This document shows positions 50,930-59,345 of a DNA stretch of 64,000 nt, piece after piece. A model generated the notes under the pieces. The model did no database searches and was not told where the DNA came from. It was given only the letters and a program-made list of their open reading frames with translations. The stretch comes from Gallaecimonas xiamenensis 3-C-1 (GTDB taxonomy: Bacteria > Pseudomonadota > Gammaproteobacteria > Enterobacterales > Gallaecimonadaceae), in NCBI RefSeq assembly GCF_000299915.1, contig NZ_AMRI01000013.1, positions 1-64,000 on the forward strand. Direction: 5' to 3'. The translations under genes and the position numbers were made by a program. Within the stretch, counting starts at the first letter, position 1, and each line of letters opens with the position of its first letter.

Positions 50930-50972
50930 GCGAACCCATAACGACAACGACACATTAAGACAGGTTAAAATC

Positions 50973-51461
50973 ATGGCTGAAGAACAGAACAACGCCCAAC
51001 AGCAGGCGCCCCAATTCCATATCCAGCGCGTCTACACCAAGGATATCTCCTTCGAGACCCCCAACTCCCCGGCCATCTTCCAAAAAGAATGGAAGCCGGA
51101 AGTGAAGCTGGACCTGGACACCCGTTCCAACAAGCTGGCTGACGACGTTTACGAAGTGGTACTGGCCCTGACCGTGACCACCACAGTGGAAGGCGAGACC
51201 GCTTTCCTGTGCGAAGTGCAGCAAGCCGGTATCTTCACCATCGGCAACATGCCTGAGCCGCAGCTGGCCCACACCCTGGGCTCCTTCGCCCCGAACATCC
51301 TGTTCCCCTACGCTCGCGAAGCCGTATCCAACCTGGTTAACCGTGGCACCTTCCCGCCCCTGAACCTGGCCCCGGTCAACTTCGACGCTCTGTTCGCCCA
51401 GTACGTGCAGCAGCGCGCAGCCCAGGCTGCCGACGGTGCCGCCGAGGAGGCCCAGGCCTAA
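50973..51461 (+). CDS. secB: Protein-export chaperone SecB
   Basis: 162 residues. [20 protein letters not shown] at the start and [23 protein letters not shown], then [19 protein letters not shown] and [18 protein letters not shown] are SecB landmarks. The tetrameric chaperone keeps preproteins unfolded for SecA. The C-terminus is Ala-rich ([16 protein letters not shown]). Confidence 0.98.
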   Translation: MAEEQNNAQQQAPQFHIQRVYTKDISFETPNSPAIFQKEWKPEVKLDLDTRSNKLADDVYEVVLALTVTTTVEGETAFLCEVQQAGIFTIGNMPEPQLAHTLGSFAPNILFPYAREAVSNLVNRGTFPPLNLAPVNFDALFAQYVQQRAAQAADGAAEEAQA

Positions 51462-51476
51462 GCCTGAGAAAAACGC

Positions 51477-52493
51477 ATGACAGCCGAGCAACCGGCCATT
51501 TGCGTCCTGGGGGCGGGGTCTTACGGCACCGCCCTTGCCATTTCTTTGGCACGCAATGGCAACCGCATCCTTCTGTGGGGGCATAACGCCACCCACCTGG
51601 CCGACCTGGCCAAAGAGCGGCAGAACCGCCGCTATCTGGAAGGTATTCCCTTCCCCGACAGCCTGGAAATGGAACCGGACCTGGCCAAAGCCGTGTCCAG
51701 TTGCCGCGATATCCTGGTGGTGGTGCCGTCCCACGCCTTCGATGACGTGCTTAACCAGATGAAGCCGCATCTGCGCCCGGACGCCCGTGTGGCCTGGGCC
51801 ACCAAGGGCCTGGAACCGGACACCGGCCGCCTGCTGCAGGACGCCGCCCGTGAAGTGCTGGGTGACACCATGCCTCTGGCCGTGGTCTCCGGCCCCACCT
51901 TCGCCAAGGAGCTGGCCGCCGGCCTGCCCACGGCGATCTCCATCTCCAGTACCGATGAAGACTTCATGCACCGGCTGGCGGACCTGCTGCACTGCGAAAA
52001 GCGGCTGCGCACTTACGCCAACCCGGACTTTATCGGGGTGCAACTGGGGGGCGCGGTCAAGAACGTCATTGCCATAGGCGCCGGCATGGCCGACGGCCTC
52101 GGCTTCGGAGCCAACGCCCGCACCGCCCTGATCACCCGTGGCCTGGTGGAACTATCCCGCCTGGGCGCTGCCCTGGGGGCCGATCCGGCCACCTTTATGG
52201 GCATGTCCGGCCTGGGGGATCTGGTACTGACCTGTACCGACAACCAGTCCCGCAACCGCCGCTTCGGCCTGGCCCTGGGCCAGGGCAAAGGGGCCCAGCA
52301 GGCCATGGACGAGATTGGCCAGGTGGTAGAAGGCTACCGTAACGCCAAGGAAGTCTTTGAACTGGCCAAGCGGCTGGGGGTGGAAATGCCCATCACCGAG
52401 CAGATCTACGCCGTGCTCTACGAAGGGCGCGACCCCAAGGAGGCCTCCAAAAACCTCCTGGCCCGGGAACGCAAATCCGAATCCCTGTCATGA
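51477..52493 (+). CDS. gpsA: Glycerol-3-phosphate dehydrogenase [NAD(P)+]
   Basis: 338 residues. The Rossmann loop is [20 protein letters not shown] (about 10-29). [30 protein letters not shown] and the catalytic Lys region [17 protein letters not shown] follow, with the C-terminal [13 protein letters not shown]. It makes sn-glycerol-3-phosphate for phospholipids. It starts 16 bases after secB. cysE, which follows gpsA in E. coli, is absent here. Confidence 0.97.
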   Translation: MTAEQPAICVLGAGSYGTALAISLARNGNRILLWGHNATHLADLAKERQNRRYLEGIPFPDSLEMEPDLAKAVSSCRDILVVVPSHAFDDVLNQMKPHLRPDARVAWATKGLEPDTGRLLQDAAREVLGDTMPLAVVSGPTFAKELAAGLPTAISISSTDEDFMHRLADLLHCEKRLRTYANPDFIGVQLGGAVKNVIAIGAGMADGLGFGANARTALITRGLVELSRLGAALGADPATFMGMSGLGDLVLTCTDNQSRNRRFGLALGQGKGAQQAMDEIGQVVEGYRNAKEVFELAKRLGVEMPITEQIYAVLYEGRDPKEASKNLLARERKSESLS

Positions 52494-52494
52494 C

Positions 52495-52523
52495 AAACCG
52501 GCCTTATGGCCGGTTTTCTTTTT
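52495..52523 (+). terminator. Terminator of the yibN-gpsA cluster
   Basis: AAACCGGCC-TTAT-GGCCGGTTT followed by TCTTTTT. Confidence 0.9.
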
Positions 52524-52613
52524 GAACAGTTCCCTTCCCTGATATGCCTTTGCAGCGGCGACAAGCAGCCACTAGATTGCTGGTCAGAAAATCAACAAGC
52601 GCAAGGATGCCAC

Positions 52614-53510
52614 ATGCTAGAGCTGCAAAACTCCGTGGGGTTGTCGGGCATCAACCTGCCCGGTGACGTCAAACTGGTGCAGATACTGCTGAACCTGCAC
52701 AACACCCCGGCCAAGCACATAGGTGAGGACGGCCTGTGCGGCAATAAGACCATCAAGGCCATCATCGCCTACCAGAACCGCATCATGCCGGGCTGGAAGG
52801 CCGATGGCAGGATTGACCCGGGTGGCCGCACCTTTATGAAGCTGCTCAGCGAGATCAGCCCCAAGGACCAGGACAAGATTGCGTTGTCCCTGCATTCGGG
52901 CAAGAAAGCCAAGCTGGTCAAGCTCAGCCCGGCGTCCACCCAAGGGGTCAACGTTACCTACAGCAGCACGGTTCCCGCCAACAAACGCCTGGTCAGCGAC
53001 TACGCCATCAAGGTGGTGAAAAAGGCCTTGGCCGATGCCGGCATGAAAAAGGCGGTGATCACCAGCACCCTGCGCTTCCCGTCCGAACAGGCAGCCATCA
53101 TGTACCGCAACGCCAAGATCAGCCTGGCCAAGCAAAAGCAGCTCTATGGCAGCAACGGCGACAAGGTGCTGGATGTCTACGCCGCCAATAAGACCAAAGC
53201 CCAAAGTGAGGTGGTGGCGCTGATGACCAGCAAGATTGAGGAACTGGCCGAGGACGGGCGCAAGGTGTCCAAGCACTGCACCTCGGTAGAGGATTACGGC
53301 CGCCTCAACGTCTTCGACATCGGGGTCAACTCCACCCGGGCCGCCGACCCGGACCATTTCAACCTCAACAAGTTGACCACCGCCCTCAAGGCCTTGGCCA
53401 CGGACGGTTACATCAATAAACTGATCGACGAGACCGCCAAGAGCAATAGCTGTTGGCACCTGGAGATCCAACCCAACAAGAAGCCCCTGCAAGACAAGGA
53501 CCCGTCATGA
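52614..53510 (+). CDS. Peptidoglycan-binding domain plus M15-like peptidase; candidate antibacterial effector
   Basis: 298 residues from the ATG at 52614 with AAGGA upstream. There is no signal peptide or membrane helix. Residues about 15-80 are a PG_binding_1-like domain (VQILLNLHN, EDGLCGNKTIKAIIAYQN, GRIDPGGRTFMKLL). Residues about 120-290 resemble M15 D-Ala-D-Ala peptidases: ITSTLRFPSEQAAIMYRNA, then SKHCTSVEDYGRLNVFDIG and SCWHLEIQ, giving His221, Asp235 and His282 as likely zinc ligands. It overlaps by ATGA a gene for a secreted protein. A cytoplasmic cell-wall hydrolase beside a periplasmic partner is the layout of type VI effector-immunity pairs; a phage-type endolysin origin is the alternative. 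Confidence 0.65.
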   Translation: MLELQNSVGLSGINLPGDVKLVQILLNLHNTPAKHIGEDGLCGNKTIKAIIAYQNRIMPGWKADGRIDPGGRTFMKLLSEISPKDQDKIALSLHSGKKAKLVKLSPASTQGVNVTYSSTVPANKRLVSDYAIKVVKKALADAGMKKAVITSTLRFPSEQAAIMYRNAKISLAKQKQLYGSNGDKVLDVYAANKTKAQSEVVALMTSKIEELAEDGRKVSKHCTSVEDYGRLNVFDIGVNSTRAADPDHFNLNKLTTALKALATDGYINKLIDETAKSNSCWHLEIQPNKKPLQDKDPS

Positions 53511-53998
53511 AACCCCTGCTGCCCCTGTTGCTGGCCCTCACCACCCCTGTGGCCATGGCCTGTTCCCTGGCCCCCCAATCCCTGAACTTCCAAGGGCCGC
53601 AAGTCGCCTCGGTGCAATACCAAAAAGGGGTACGGGCCGACAGCGAAGAGCCCTTTATCCGCGCCGTGGTGCTCTATAAGGATGCCGATATGGCCGTTGT
53701 CGAGTCCCGCAACTGCGAGATGGAAAACTACAGCGTTAACTATTTCAGCAGCCAGGGCAGCGTCGACAAGACCCGATTCGAGGCCCTGCTGGCCCCCTCA
53801 CCGCTGAAAAAGGTGACCCTGGCCAAGCCGCTGTTGGCCCAGCTGCCCAGCAGCCCCGGCTTCAAGGATCTGTCCGACCAGGTGACCTTTGCCGAAGGCC
53901 AGGTGGAGCTGCTGGCCAGCTACCAGTCCCTGGAAGATGCCCTTAGCCCCTTTCACAGCCTGGTGTCGGTGAGCCTGGCCCTGGGAGGGGCCGACTGA
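53507..53998 (+). CDS. Secreted protein, candidate immunity partner of the M15-like protein
   Basis: 163 residues with a signal peptide (MKPLLPLLLALTTPVAMA) cut before Cys19. That Cys could be lipidated, but the -3 position is Ala, so ordinary cleavage is also possible. The mature part has a strand-rich start (LNFQGPQVASVQYQKG), a second Cys in SRNCEMENYSVNYF, and no recognised domain. Translation is coupled to the M15-like gene by a 4-bp overlap. Export to the periplasm, where a peptidoglycan peptidase would act, fits an inhibitor. This is inferred from arrangement, not homology. Confidence 0.6.
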   Translation: MKPLLPLLLALTTPVAMACSLAPQSLNFQGPQVASVQYQKGVRADSEEPFIRAVVLYKDADMAVVESRNCEMENYSVNYFSSQGSVDKTRFEALLAPSPLKKVTLAKPLLAQLPSSPGFKDLSDQVTFAEGQVELLASYQSLEDALSPFHSLVSVSLALGGAD

Positions 53999-54011
53999 CC
54001 GCTCCCCCATG

Positions 54012-54040
54012 AAAAAACCGGCCCTGGGCCGGTTTTTTTT
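54012..54040. terminator. Bidirectional terminator after the effector/immunity-like pair
   Basis: AAAAAACCGGCC / GGCCGGTTTTTT; strong on the plus strand (eight T), and it also ends trmL on the minus strand. Confidence 0.88.
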
Positions 54041-54058
54041 GTGCGTTTGCCTTGGCCC

Positions 54059-54523
54059 TTAGCCCAGCCCCGGATAACCCAGTTGGCGCAGGGCTTCGTA
54101 GCTGATGATGGCCACGGCGTTGGACAGGTTTAGGCTGCGGGAATCGGGCTGCATAGGGATGCGGATGCGCTGGGCCGGTGGCAGGCTGTCGATGACCGCC
54201 ATGGGCAGGCCCCGGGTCTCGGGACCGAACAGCAGTATGTCTCCGGCCTGGTACTGGGGCAGGTGGAAGCTGCGGCTGCCCTTGGTGGTGCAGGCATAGA
54301 CAGTGGCTCCCGGCAAGGCCGCCAGGCAATCGGCCAGATTGTCGTGCACCGCCACCTCGGCAAACTCGTCGTAGTCCAGGCCGGCCCGGCGCAACCTTTT
54401 GTCTTCAAAGGCAAAGCCAAGGGGTTTTATCAGGTGCAGCTTGCAGCCGTTATTGGCGCAAAGCCGGATGATGTTGCCGGTATTGGGCGGAATTTCCGGT
54501 TGGAATAAGACAATATTCAGCAT
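54059..54523 (-). CDS. trmL: tRNA (cytidine/uridine-2'-O)-methyltransferase TrmL
   Basis: 154 residues, a minimal SPOUT enzyme. [18 protein letters not shown] is motif 1, [13 protein letters not shown] motif 2 and [19 protein letters not shown] motif 3 with the knot Asn. It methylates the wobble base of leucine tRNAs. In E. coli trmL lies after gpsA-cysE. Its start is directly at a CpxR-type box shared with the divergent cpxP-like gene, so trmL itself may feel Cpx control. Confidence 0.95.
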   Translation of the reverse strand: MLNIVLFQPEIPPNTGNIIRLCANNGCKLHLIKPLGFAFEDKRLRRAGLDYDEFAEVAVHDNLADCLAALPGATVYACTTKGSRSFHLPQYQAGDILLFGPETRGLPMAVIDSLPPAQRIRIPMQPDSRSLNLSNAVAIISYEALRQLGYPGLG

Positions 54524-54524
54524 C

Positions 54525-54539
54525 TTTACGCTTCTTTAC
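54525..54539 (-). promoter_or_regulatory. CpxR box between trmL and cpxP
   Basis: On the minus strand GTAAA-GAAGC-GTAAA is a perfect CpxR consensus (GTAAA-N5-GTAAA). It lies 68 bp before the cpxP-like start and two bases from the trmL start. A small GC hairpin (GGGGC-TAAC-GCCCC) follows it. Confidence 0.75.
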
Positions 54540-54607
54540 CGGGGGCTAACGCCCCTTTGCATTGCACTGGCTAATCTGGGGGCGAAGTCAATCACAGGAG
54601 ACACCCC

Positions 54608-55045
54608 ATGAAAAGCCTTTTCAAGACCCTGACCCTCAGTTCGGTGCTGTTGCTCTCCGCCCAGGCCATGGCCGGCGACAAAGGCCCCCGTGGCCCCATG
54701 ATGAGCCCGGACGCCTTTCCGGTCCAGATGCTGCTCCGTGAGCGGGTCGCCGAAAAACTGGCCCTGACCGAAGCCCAGAAGACCCAGATCACCGCCCTGC
54801 TGGACAGCGCCAAGGCCAACAGGCCCAGCCGCGACGACATGAAAGCCAAGCGGGCCGCCTTCAAGGCGCTGATGGACGCCGACAGCTTCGACGAAAACCA
54901 GGCCAGGGCCCTGCTGGCCGAGCGCAGCGAGGCGCAACTGGCCCACCTGAAGCTCACTCACCAGGTGATGCAGGTGCTTAGCGCCGAGCAGAAGGCTACA
55001 CTGGCGGACATCAAGCACCACCGCCACCACCGCCGAGATGAATGA
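54608..55045 (+). CDS. cpxP: CpxP/Spy-type periplasmic chaperone
   Basis: 145 residues with signal peptide (MKSLFKTLTLSSVLLLSAQAMA). The helical LTXXQ repeats of the family are seen as LALTEAQKTQITALLDSAKA and, less exactly, QVLSAEQKATLADIK. The C-terminus is His/Arg-rich (KHHRHHRRDE), possibly metal-binding. CpxP/Spy proteins bind misfolded periplasmic proteins and damp CpxA. A perfect CpxR box upstream and the cpxAR genes nearby support cpxP. It overlaps fieF by 8 bp. Confidence 0.85.
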   Translation: MKSLFKTLTLSSVLLLSAQAMAGDKGPRGPMMSPDAFPVQMLLRERVAEKLALTEAQKTQITALLDSAKANRPSRDDMKAKRAAFKALMDADSFDENQARALLAERSEAQLAHLKLTHQVMQVLSAEQKATLADIKHHRHHRRDE

Positions 55046-55928
55046 TCAATACAAGCAACTGGTAAAACGGGCGACATTGGCTTCCACCTTTGTCGCCACC
55101 CTTCTTATCATCAGCAAGCTGCTGGCCTGGGTCCTGACCGGCTCCGCCAGCATGCTCGCTTCCCTCACCGACTCCCTGATGGACGTGTCCGCGTCCCTTA
55201 TCAACCTGTTCGCGGTGCGCTATGCCATGCAGCCGGCAGACAACGAACACCGCTTCGGCCACGGCAAGGCCGAGTCCCTGGCGGGTATAGCCCAGGCCGG
55301 TTTTATTGCCGGTTCGGCCCTGCTGCTGATCTTCAACGCCGCCGACCGGCTGATTAACCCCAAAGTATTGACCCAGACCGACGTCGGCATCGCCGTCACC
55401 ATACTGGCCTTGGTACTGACCTTGGCTCTGATCAGCTACCAGGGTTATGTGGTCAAGAAGACCGGCTCCCAGGCGGTCAAGGCCGATGCCCTGCACTACC
55501 GCTCGGACGTACTGCTCAATCTCGGAGTGCTGCTGGCCCTGGTGGCCGGCGCCTTTGGCCTTATCTGGGCGGACGGCGCCCTGGCCCTGGTGATCGGTGT
55601 CTATATCCTGGTGTCGGCGGCCAATATCGCCCTGGAGGCGGGCAATACCCTGCTGGACCGGGAACTGCCGGAAGAGGAGAAGGCGGACATCATGCGCATC
55701 GTCCGGGAGCACCCCCTGGTCCACGGCGCCCATGAAGTGCGCACCCGCCAGGCCGGCCCCACCAAGTTCATCCAGATGCACCTGGAACTGCCGGACGACA
55801 TGTCGTTAAAGGCCGCCCACGAAGTGGCGGACCAGGTAGAAAAGGCCCTGGAAGCGGCTTACCCGGGGGCCGATGTGATCATCCACCAAGACCCCCTGTC
55901 GGTACTGCCCAAGGGCAGCCGGGCTTAG
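55038..55928 (+). CDS. fieF: Cation-efflux pump FieF
   Basis: 296 residues, a CDF-family antiporter with six helices. The site-A residues are in SLTDSLMDVSASLINL and HYRSDVLLNLGVLLAL (HxxxD), and HRFGHGKAESLAGI gives the loop His/Asp region. The C-terminal cytoplasmic metal domain begins near residue 210. It exports Zn and Fe. The order cpxP-fieF is the same as in E. coli. Its stop overlaps the convergent cpxA stop by 4 bp with no terminator between them. Confidence 0.95.
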   Translation: MNDQYKQLVKRATLASTFVATLLIISKLLAWVLTGSASMLASLTDSLMDVSASLINLFAVRYAMQPADNEHRFGHGKAESLAGIAQAGFIAGSALLLIFNAADRLINPKVLTQTDVGIAVTILALVLTLALISYQGYVVKKTGSQAVKADALHYRSDVLLNLGVLLALVAGAFGLIWADGALALVIGVYILVSAANIALEAGNTLLDRELPEEEKADIMRIVREHPLVHGAHEVRTRQAGPTKFIQMHLELPDDMSLKAAHEVADQVEKALEAAYPGADVIIHQDPLSVLPKGSRA

Positions 55929-57253
55929 GCCGGGGCCAGCTGAAGTTCAAAGCGCAGGCCCCCCAAGGCCGAGCGGCCCACCTTGAGGGTGCCGCCCTGG
56001 GCCTTGGCGGCGGCCTGGGCTATGGCCAGGCCCAGGCCGGTCTTGCCCTGGTGGCCCCGGGCCGGGTCGCCCCGGTAAAAGGGTTCAAACAGCTTGTCCA
56101 GCATGTCGTCCGGCACCCCTGGGCCGTCATCTTCCACCACCAGGCGCCAGCCCTGGCCGCTGCGGGCCAGTTGCACCTCGACCCGCTGGCCGTAACGGCA
56201 GGCGTTGGACAACAGGTTATCCAGTACCCGTTGCAGCAATCTGGGCCTGAACCGGCAAGGAGCCTCGGCCGGGGCTTGCAGCAGAATGTCCTTGTCCGGG
56301 GAATGAAAACGCCAATCCTGCACCGATGAGGCCACCTGGGCCGCCATGTCCCCGTCTTCCGCTTCTTCCTGGTAGAGGGTGGCTTCCAGCCGGGACAGGG
56401 TCAGCACCTGCTCGATAAGGTGTTCCAGGGTGTCGCATTCCTTCTCGATGCGCTGCACGTACTTGTGCTGCTGCACCTCGTCGGCCATCAAGGCCGCCGC
56501 CAGCTTGAGGCGGGTCAACGGCGAGCGCAGCTCATGGGAGACATCGGCCAGCAGGCGGCGCTGGGAGGCCAGCAGGCTTGCCAGTTTGCCGGCCATGGTG
56601 TTGAAGTCCTGGCCCAGTTGCCCCAGCTCGCCGCTGCCGGCCTTGACCCTGACCCCCAGGTCGCCGTCACCCAGTTGGCGGGCGGCCTTGGACAGCTGGC
56701 GCACCGGCCTGGCCAGCCAGGCGGCCAGGCCCAGGCTCAGGGCCAACACCAACAGGAAGGACACGGCCAGCCGCACCCAGGCCGGGCCCTGCCAGAATCG
56801 CTCCCAGGCGCTCATGGGCCGGGGCGGCATCAGCCAGACCGCCAGCACCGGGCCGTCCAGGGTGGCTATTTCGAAGGGGCCCATGGCCCGCATCTCACCT
56901 TGTTCCAGCACTTGTACGCCGCTGTCGGAAGCCACCAGTTCGGGGATCCGCCAATGGCGCGGGCGGCGCCGCTCCAAGGGTTGCAAACTGTGGGGGTCGA
57001 ACAGCACCAGGAAGCGGTTGACCTTGGAGCGCTTAAGGGCCAGCAGCGGCCGGTCGGCAAAGCGTTGCAGGTGGCCGCGCAGCTCAGCCAGCTCTTCCAG
57101 TTCCGGGGGCATGGGGGGGCGCAGCTCTTCGTCGGAGCGCAGGTGGCGGCTCAACTGCACATTGGCCACCAGCATCAGGGTCAGCACCAGCCAGAACCAC
57201 AGGAACAGGCGGCCGGCAAAGCCGGTGAGCCAGTCCAGGCCCAGGCGCTTCAT
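55925..57253 (-). CDS. cpxA: Envelope-stress sensor kinase CpxA
   Basis: 442 residues. First helix LFLWFWLVLTLMLVANVQL, a periplasmic domain of about 120 residues, second helix, then HAMP (ARPVRQLSKAARQLGDGDLG). The phospho-acceptor His lies in LADVSHELRSPLTRL. The ATPase has NLLSNACRYG (N box), VEDDGPGVP (G1) and GLGLAIAQAAAKAQGG (G2). The context of cpxR, cpxP and fieF gives the name. Against the usual layout, cpxRA converges with cpxP-fieF instead of diverging. Confidence 0.9.
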   Translation of the reverse strand: MKRLGLDWLTGFAGRLFLWFWLVLTLMLVANVQLSRHLRSDEELRPPMPPELEELAELRGHLQRFADRPLLALKRSKVNRFLVLFDPHSLQPLERRRPRHWRIPELVASDSGVQVLEQGEMRAMGPFEIATLDGPVLAVWLMPPRPMSAWERFWQGPAWVRLAVSFLLVLALSLGLAAWLARPVRQLSKAARQLGDGDLGVRVKAGSGELGQLGQDFNTMAGKLASLLASQRRLLADVSHELRSPLTRLKLAAALMADEVQQHKYVQRIEKECDTLEHLIEQVLTLSRLEATLYQEEAEDGDMAAQVASSVQDWRFHSPDKDILLQAPAEAPCRFRPRLLQRVLDNLLSNACRYGQRVEVQLARSGQGWRLVVEDDGPGVPDDMLDKLFEPFYRGDPARGHQGKTGLGLAIAQAAAKAQGGTLKVGRSALGGLRFELQLAPA

Positions 57254-57918
57254 GGCCCCTCCGTGATCAGCTGGTAGCCGACCCCGCGCAGGGTGCGAAT
57301 AACGTTGTCCGGATGCAGGTCAGCCATTTTCTTGCGGATATGGGAGACGTGGATATCGATATGGCGATCAAAGGGTTGCAGGCGCCGGCCGAAGGCCTGC
57401 TGGCAGATATCTTCCTTGCTGACCACCTCGCCGCAGCGCTCGAACAGCACCGCCAGCACCCGAAATTCGGCGGCGGTGAGATCCAGCAACTGGCCGTGGT
57501 AGCGCACTTCCAGCCGCTCCGGTTGCAGGTCCAGGGCGCCGACGGCGTTCACCACCGGGTTGAGGCGGCGCAGTATGGCCTGGATACGGGCCACCAGTTC
57601 CCGGTGGGAGAAGGGCTTGGCCACGTAGTCGTCGGCCCCCAGCTCCAGGCCCAGCACCCGGTCCACCTCGTCGCCCCTGGCGGTGAGCATCAGCACCGGC
57701 ACCTGGCTCTTGTGGCGGATGCCCTTGAGCACCCCGAAGCCGTCCAGGCCAGGCAGCATCACGTCCAGCAGCACCAGGTCGGGGCCGTTGTCCAGCGCCT
57801 GGCGCAGGCCGGTGGGGCCCTCATGGGCCTGTTCCACCTCCAGGCCGTGGCTCTGGAGGTAATCGGCCAGCAGCTCACAGAGGCTGGTGTCGTCGTCGAT
57901 AATGAGGATCTTGGTCAT
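57250..57918 (-). CDS. cpxR: Envelope-stress response regulator CpxR
   Basis: 222 residues, OmpR/PhoB type. Receiver: ILIIDDDTSLCELLADYLQ, phospho-Asp in LVLLDVMLPGLDGF, and VAKPFSHREL with the conserved Lys. The winged helix (about 125-222) has LLDLTAAEFRVLAVLFERCGE-type LTAAEFRVLAVLFE and HIDIHVSHIRKKMA, then IRTLRGVGYQL. It overlaps cpxA by 4 bp. The perfect GTAAA-N5-GTAAA box upstream of cpxP is a natural target. Confidence 0.93.
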   Translation of the reverse strand: MTKILIIDDDTSLCELLADYLQSHGLEVEQAHEGPTGLRQALDNGPDLVLLDVMLPGLDGFGVLKGIRHKSQVPVLMLTARGDEVDRVLGLELGADDYVAKPFSHRELVARIQAILRRLNPVVNAVGALDLQPERLEVRYHGQLLDLTAAEFRVLAVLFERCGEVVSKEDICQQAFGRRLQPFDRHIDIHVSHIRKKMADLHPDNVIRTLRGVGYQLITEGP

Positions 57919-57980
57919 GGTGGCATCCTATCGCAGTGGCCGCTGCAGCCAACGGCTTTTACCCTTCTTTGCAAAAGGCC

Positions 57981-59345
57981 CTAGTCCTGGCCCGACAGCT
58001 TGCGGGTCAGGGTGTTGCGGCCCCAGCCAAGGCACTTAGCGGCGTCCTGCTTGTGGCCCTTGCTGTGCCGCAGCGCCACTTCGATGAGCGCCTCTTCCAG
58101 CATGCGCTGGGCGTCGGAGGCCACCCCCTGGTTGCCGGCGGTGAGCAGTTGGTCGGCCCAGACCTTGAGCTCCTCTACCCAGCCCAGGGTGGCCACTTTC
58201 GGGTCCAGGCTGTCGGGCAGATCCGCCGGCAGTATTTCCTGGCCGGCGGCCATGACCGTGAGGTAGCGGCAGGTGTTTTCCAGCTGCCGCACGTTGCCGG
58301 GCCAGGGCAGCTTGGTCATCAGCTTGAGGGTGTCGGGGTGCAGGCGCCGCTCCGGGGTTTGCAGCTCGGCGGCGATGCGCCCCAGGAAGTATTCGGCCAG
58401 CTTGGGGATGTCTTCCCGGCGCTCGGCCAGCGGCGGCAATTGCACGCGGATAACGTTGAGGCGGTGGAACAGATCTTCCCGAAAGCGGCCCTGCTCTACC
58501 CCTTTTTCCAGGTCCTGGTGGGTGGCGGCAATGATGCGCACGTCCACCTTGACCGCAACGGCGCCGCCGACCCGGTAGAACTGCCCTTCCTGCAGCACCC
58601 GCAGCAGGCGGGTCTGGGCACTGAGCGGCATATCGCCGATTTCGTCCAGAAACAGGGTACCGCCGTCGGCCTGCTCGAAGCGCCCTTCACGGCGGCCGGC
58701 GGCGCCGGTAAAGGCACCCTTTTCATGGCCGAACAGCTCGGATTCAATCAAATCGGCGGGGATGGCGGCCATGTTGATCGCCACAAAGGGCCCCTTGCCC
58801 CTGGGGCTGTGGCGGTGCAGGGCCCGGGCTACCAGTTCCTTGCCGGTACCGCTCTGGCCGTTGATCAGCACCGACACCGAGGAGCGCGACAGCCGCCCTA
58901 TGGCCCGGAACACCGTCTGCATGGCCGGGGCCTCGCCGATCAGCTCCGGCAGGTTGCTGGGCAGGCTGGGGGCCTGATCGGGCTCGGCGCTGTCCTGCAC
59001 CGCCCTTTTCAGTAACGCCACCACTTCGTCCAGGTCGAAGGGCTTGGGCAGGTACTCGAAGGCGCCGGTCTGATAGGCACTGACGGCGGTGTCCAAGTCC
59101 GAGTGGGCGGTCATGATGATGATGGGCAGCTTGGGGTGGCTCTGGCGCAGGCTGTCGGCCAGGGCCAGGCCGTCCATGCCCGGCATGCGCACGTCGGTGA
59201 GCAGCACGTCCGGCTCTTCGTTGGCCAGCGCGTCCAGCAGGCTGCGGGCGTCCATAAAGGTGGTTACATCCACCTTCTGCTGGCTCAGGGCCCGTTCCAG
59301 CACCCAGCGGATGGCGGCGTCGTCGTCCAGTACCCAGGCCTTCAT
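57981..59345 (-). CDS. glnG: Nitrogen regulation response regulator NtrC
   Basis: 454 residues. Receiver with LLTDVRMPGMDGL and LPKPFDLDE; AAA+ domain with Walker A GQSGTGKELVARALH, the sigma-54 contact loop GAFTGA, Walker B TLFLDEIGDMP and WPGNVRQLENTCRYL; C-terminal Fis-type HTH (AAKCLGWGRNTLTRKL). It activates sigma-54 promoters under nitrogen limitation. It overlaps glnL by 4 bp. TGCACCA-type sites before glnL and glnA match its consensus. Confidence 0.96.
   Translation of the reverse strand: MKAWVLDDDAAIRWVLERALSQQKVDVTTFMDARSLLDALANEEPDVLLTDVRMPGMDGLALADSLRQSHPKLPIIIMTAHSDLDTAVSAYQTGAFEYLPKPFDLDEVVALLKRAVQDSAEPDQAPSLPSNLPELIGEAPAMQTVFRAIGRLSRSSVSVLINGQSGTGKELVARALHRHSPRGKGPFVAINMAAIPADLIESELFGHEKGAFTGAAGRREGRFEQADGGTLFLDEIGDMPLSAQTRLLRVLQEGQFYRVGGAVAVKVDVRIIAATHQDLEKGVEQGRFREDLFHRLNVIRVQLPPLAERREDIPKLAEYFLGRIAAELQTPERRLHPDTLKLMTKLPWPGNVRQLENTCRYLTVMAAGQEILPADLPDSLDPKVATLGWVEELKVWADQLLTAGNQGVASDAQRMLEEALIEVALRHSKGHKQDAAKCLGWGRNTLTRKLSGQD

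Noticed and set aside
57936-59015. 359-aa open frame antisense to glnG
   Set aside because: Shadow; NtrC motifs are continuous on the minus strand.
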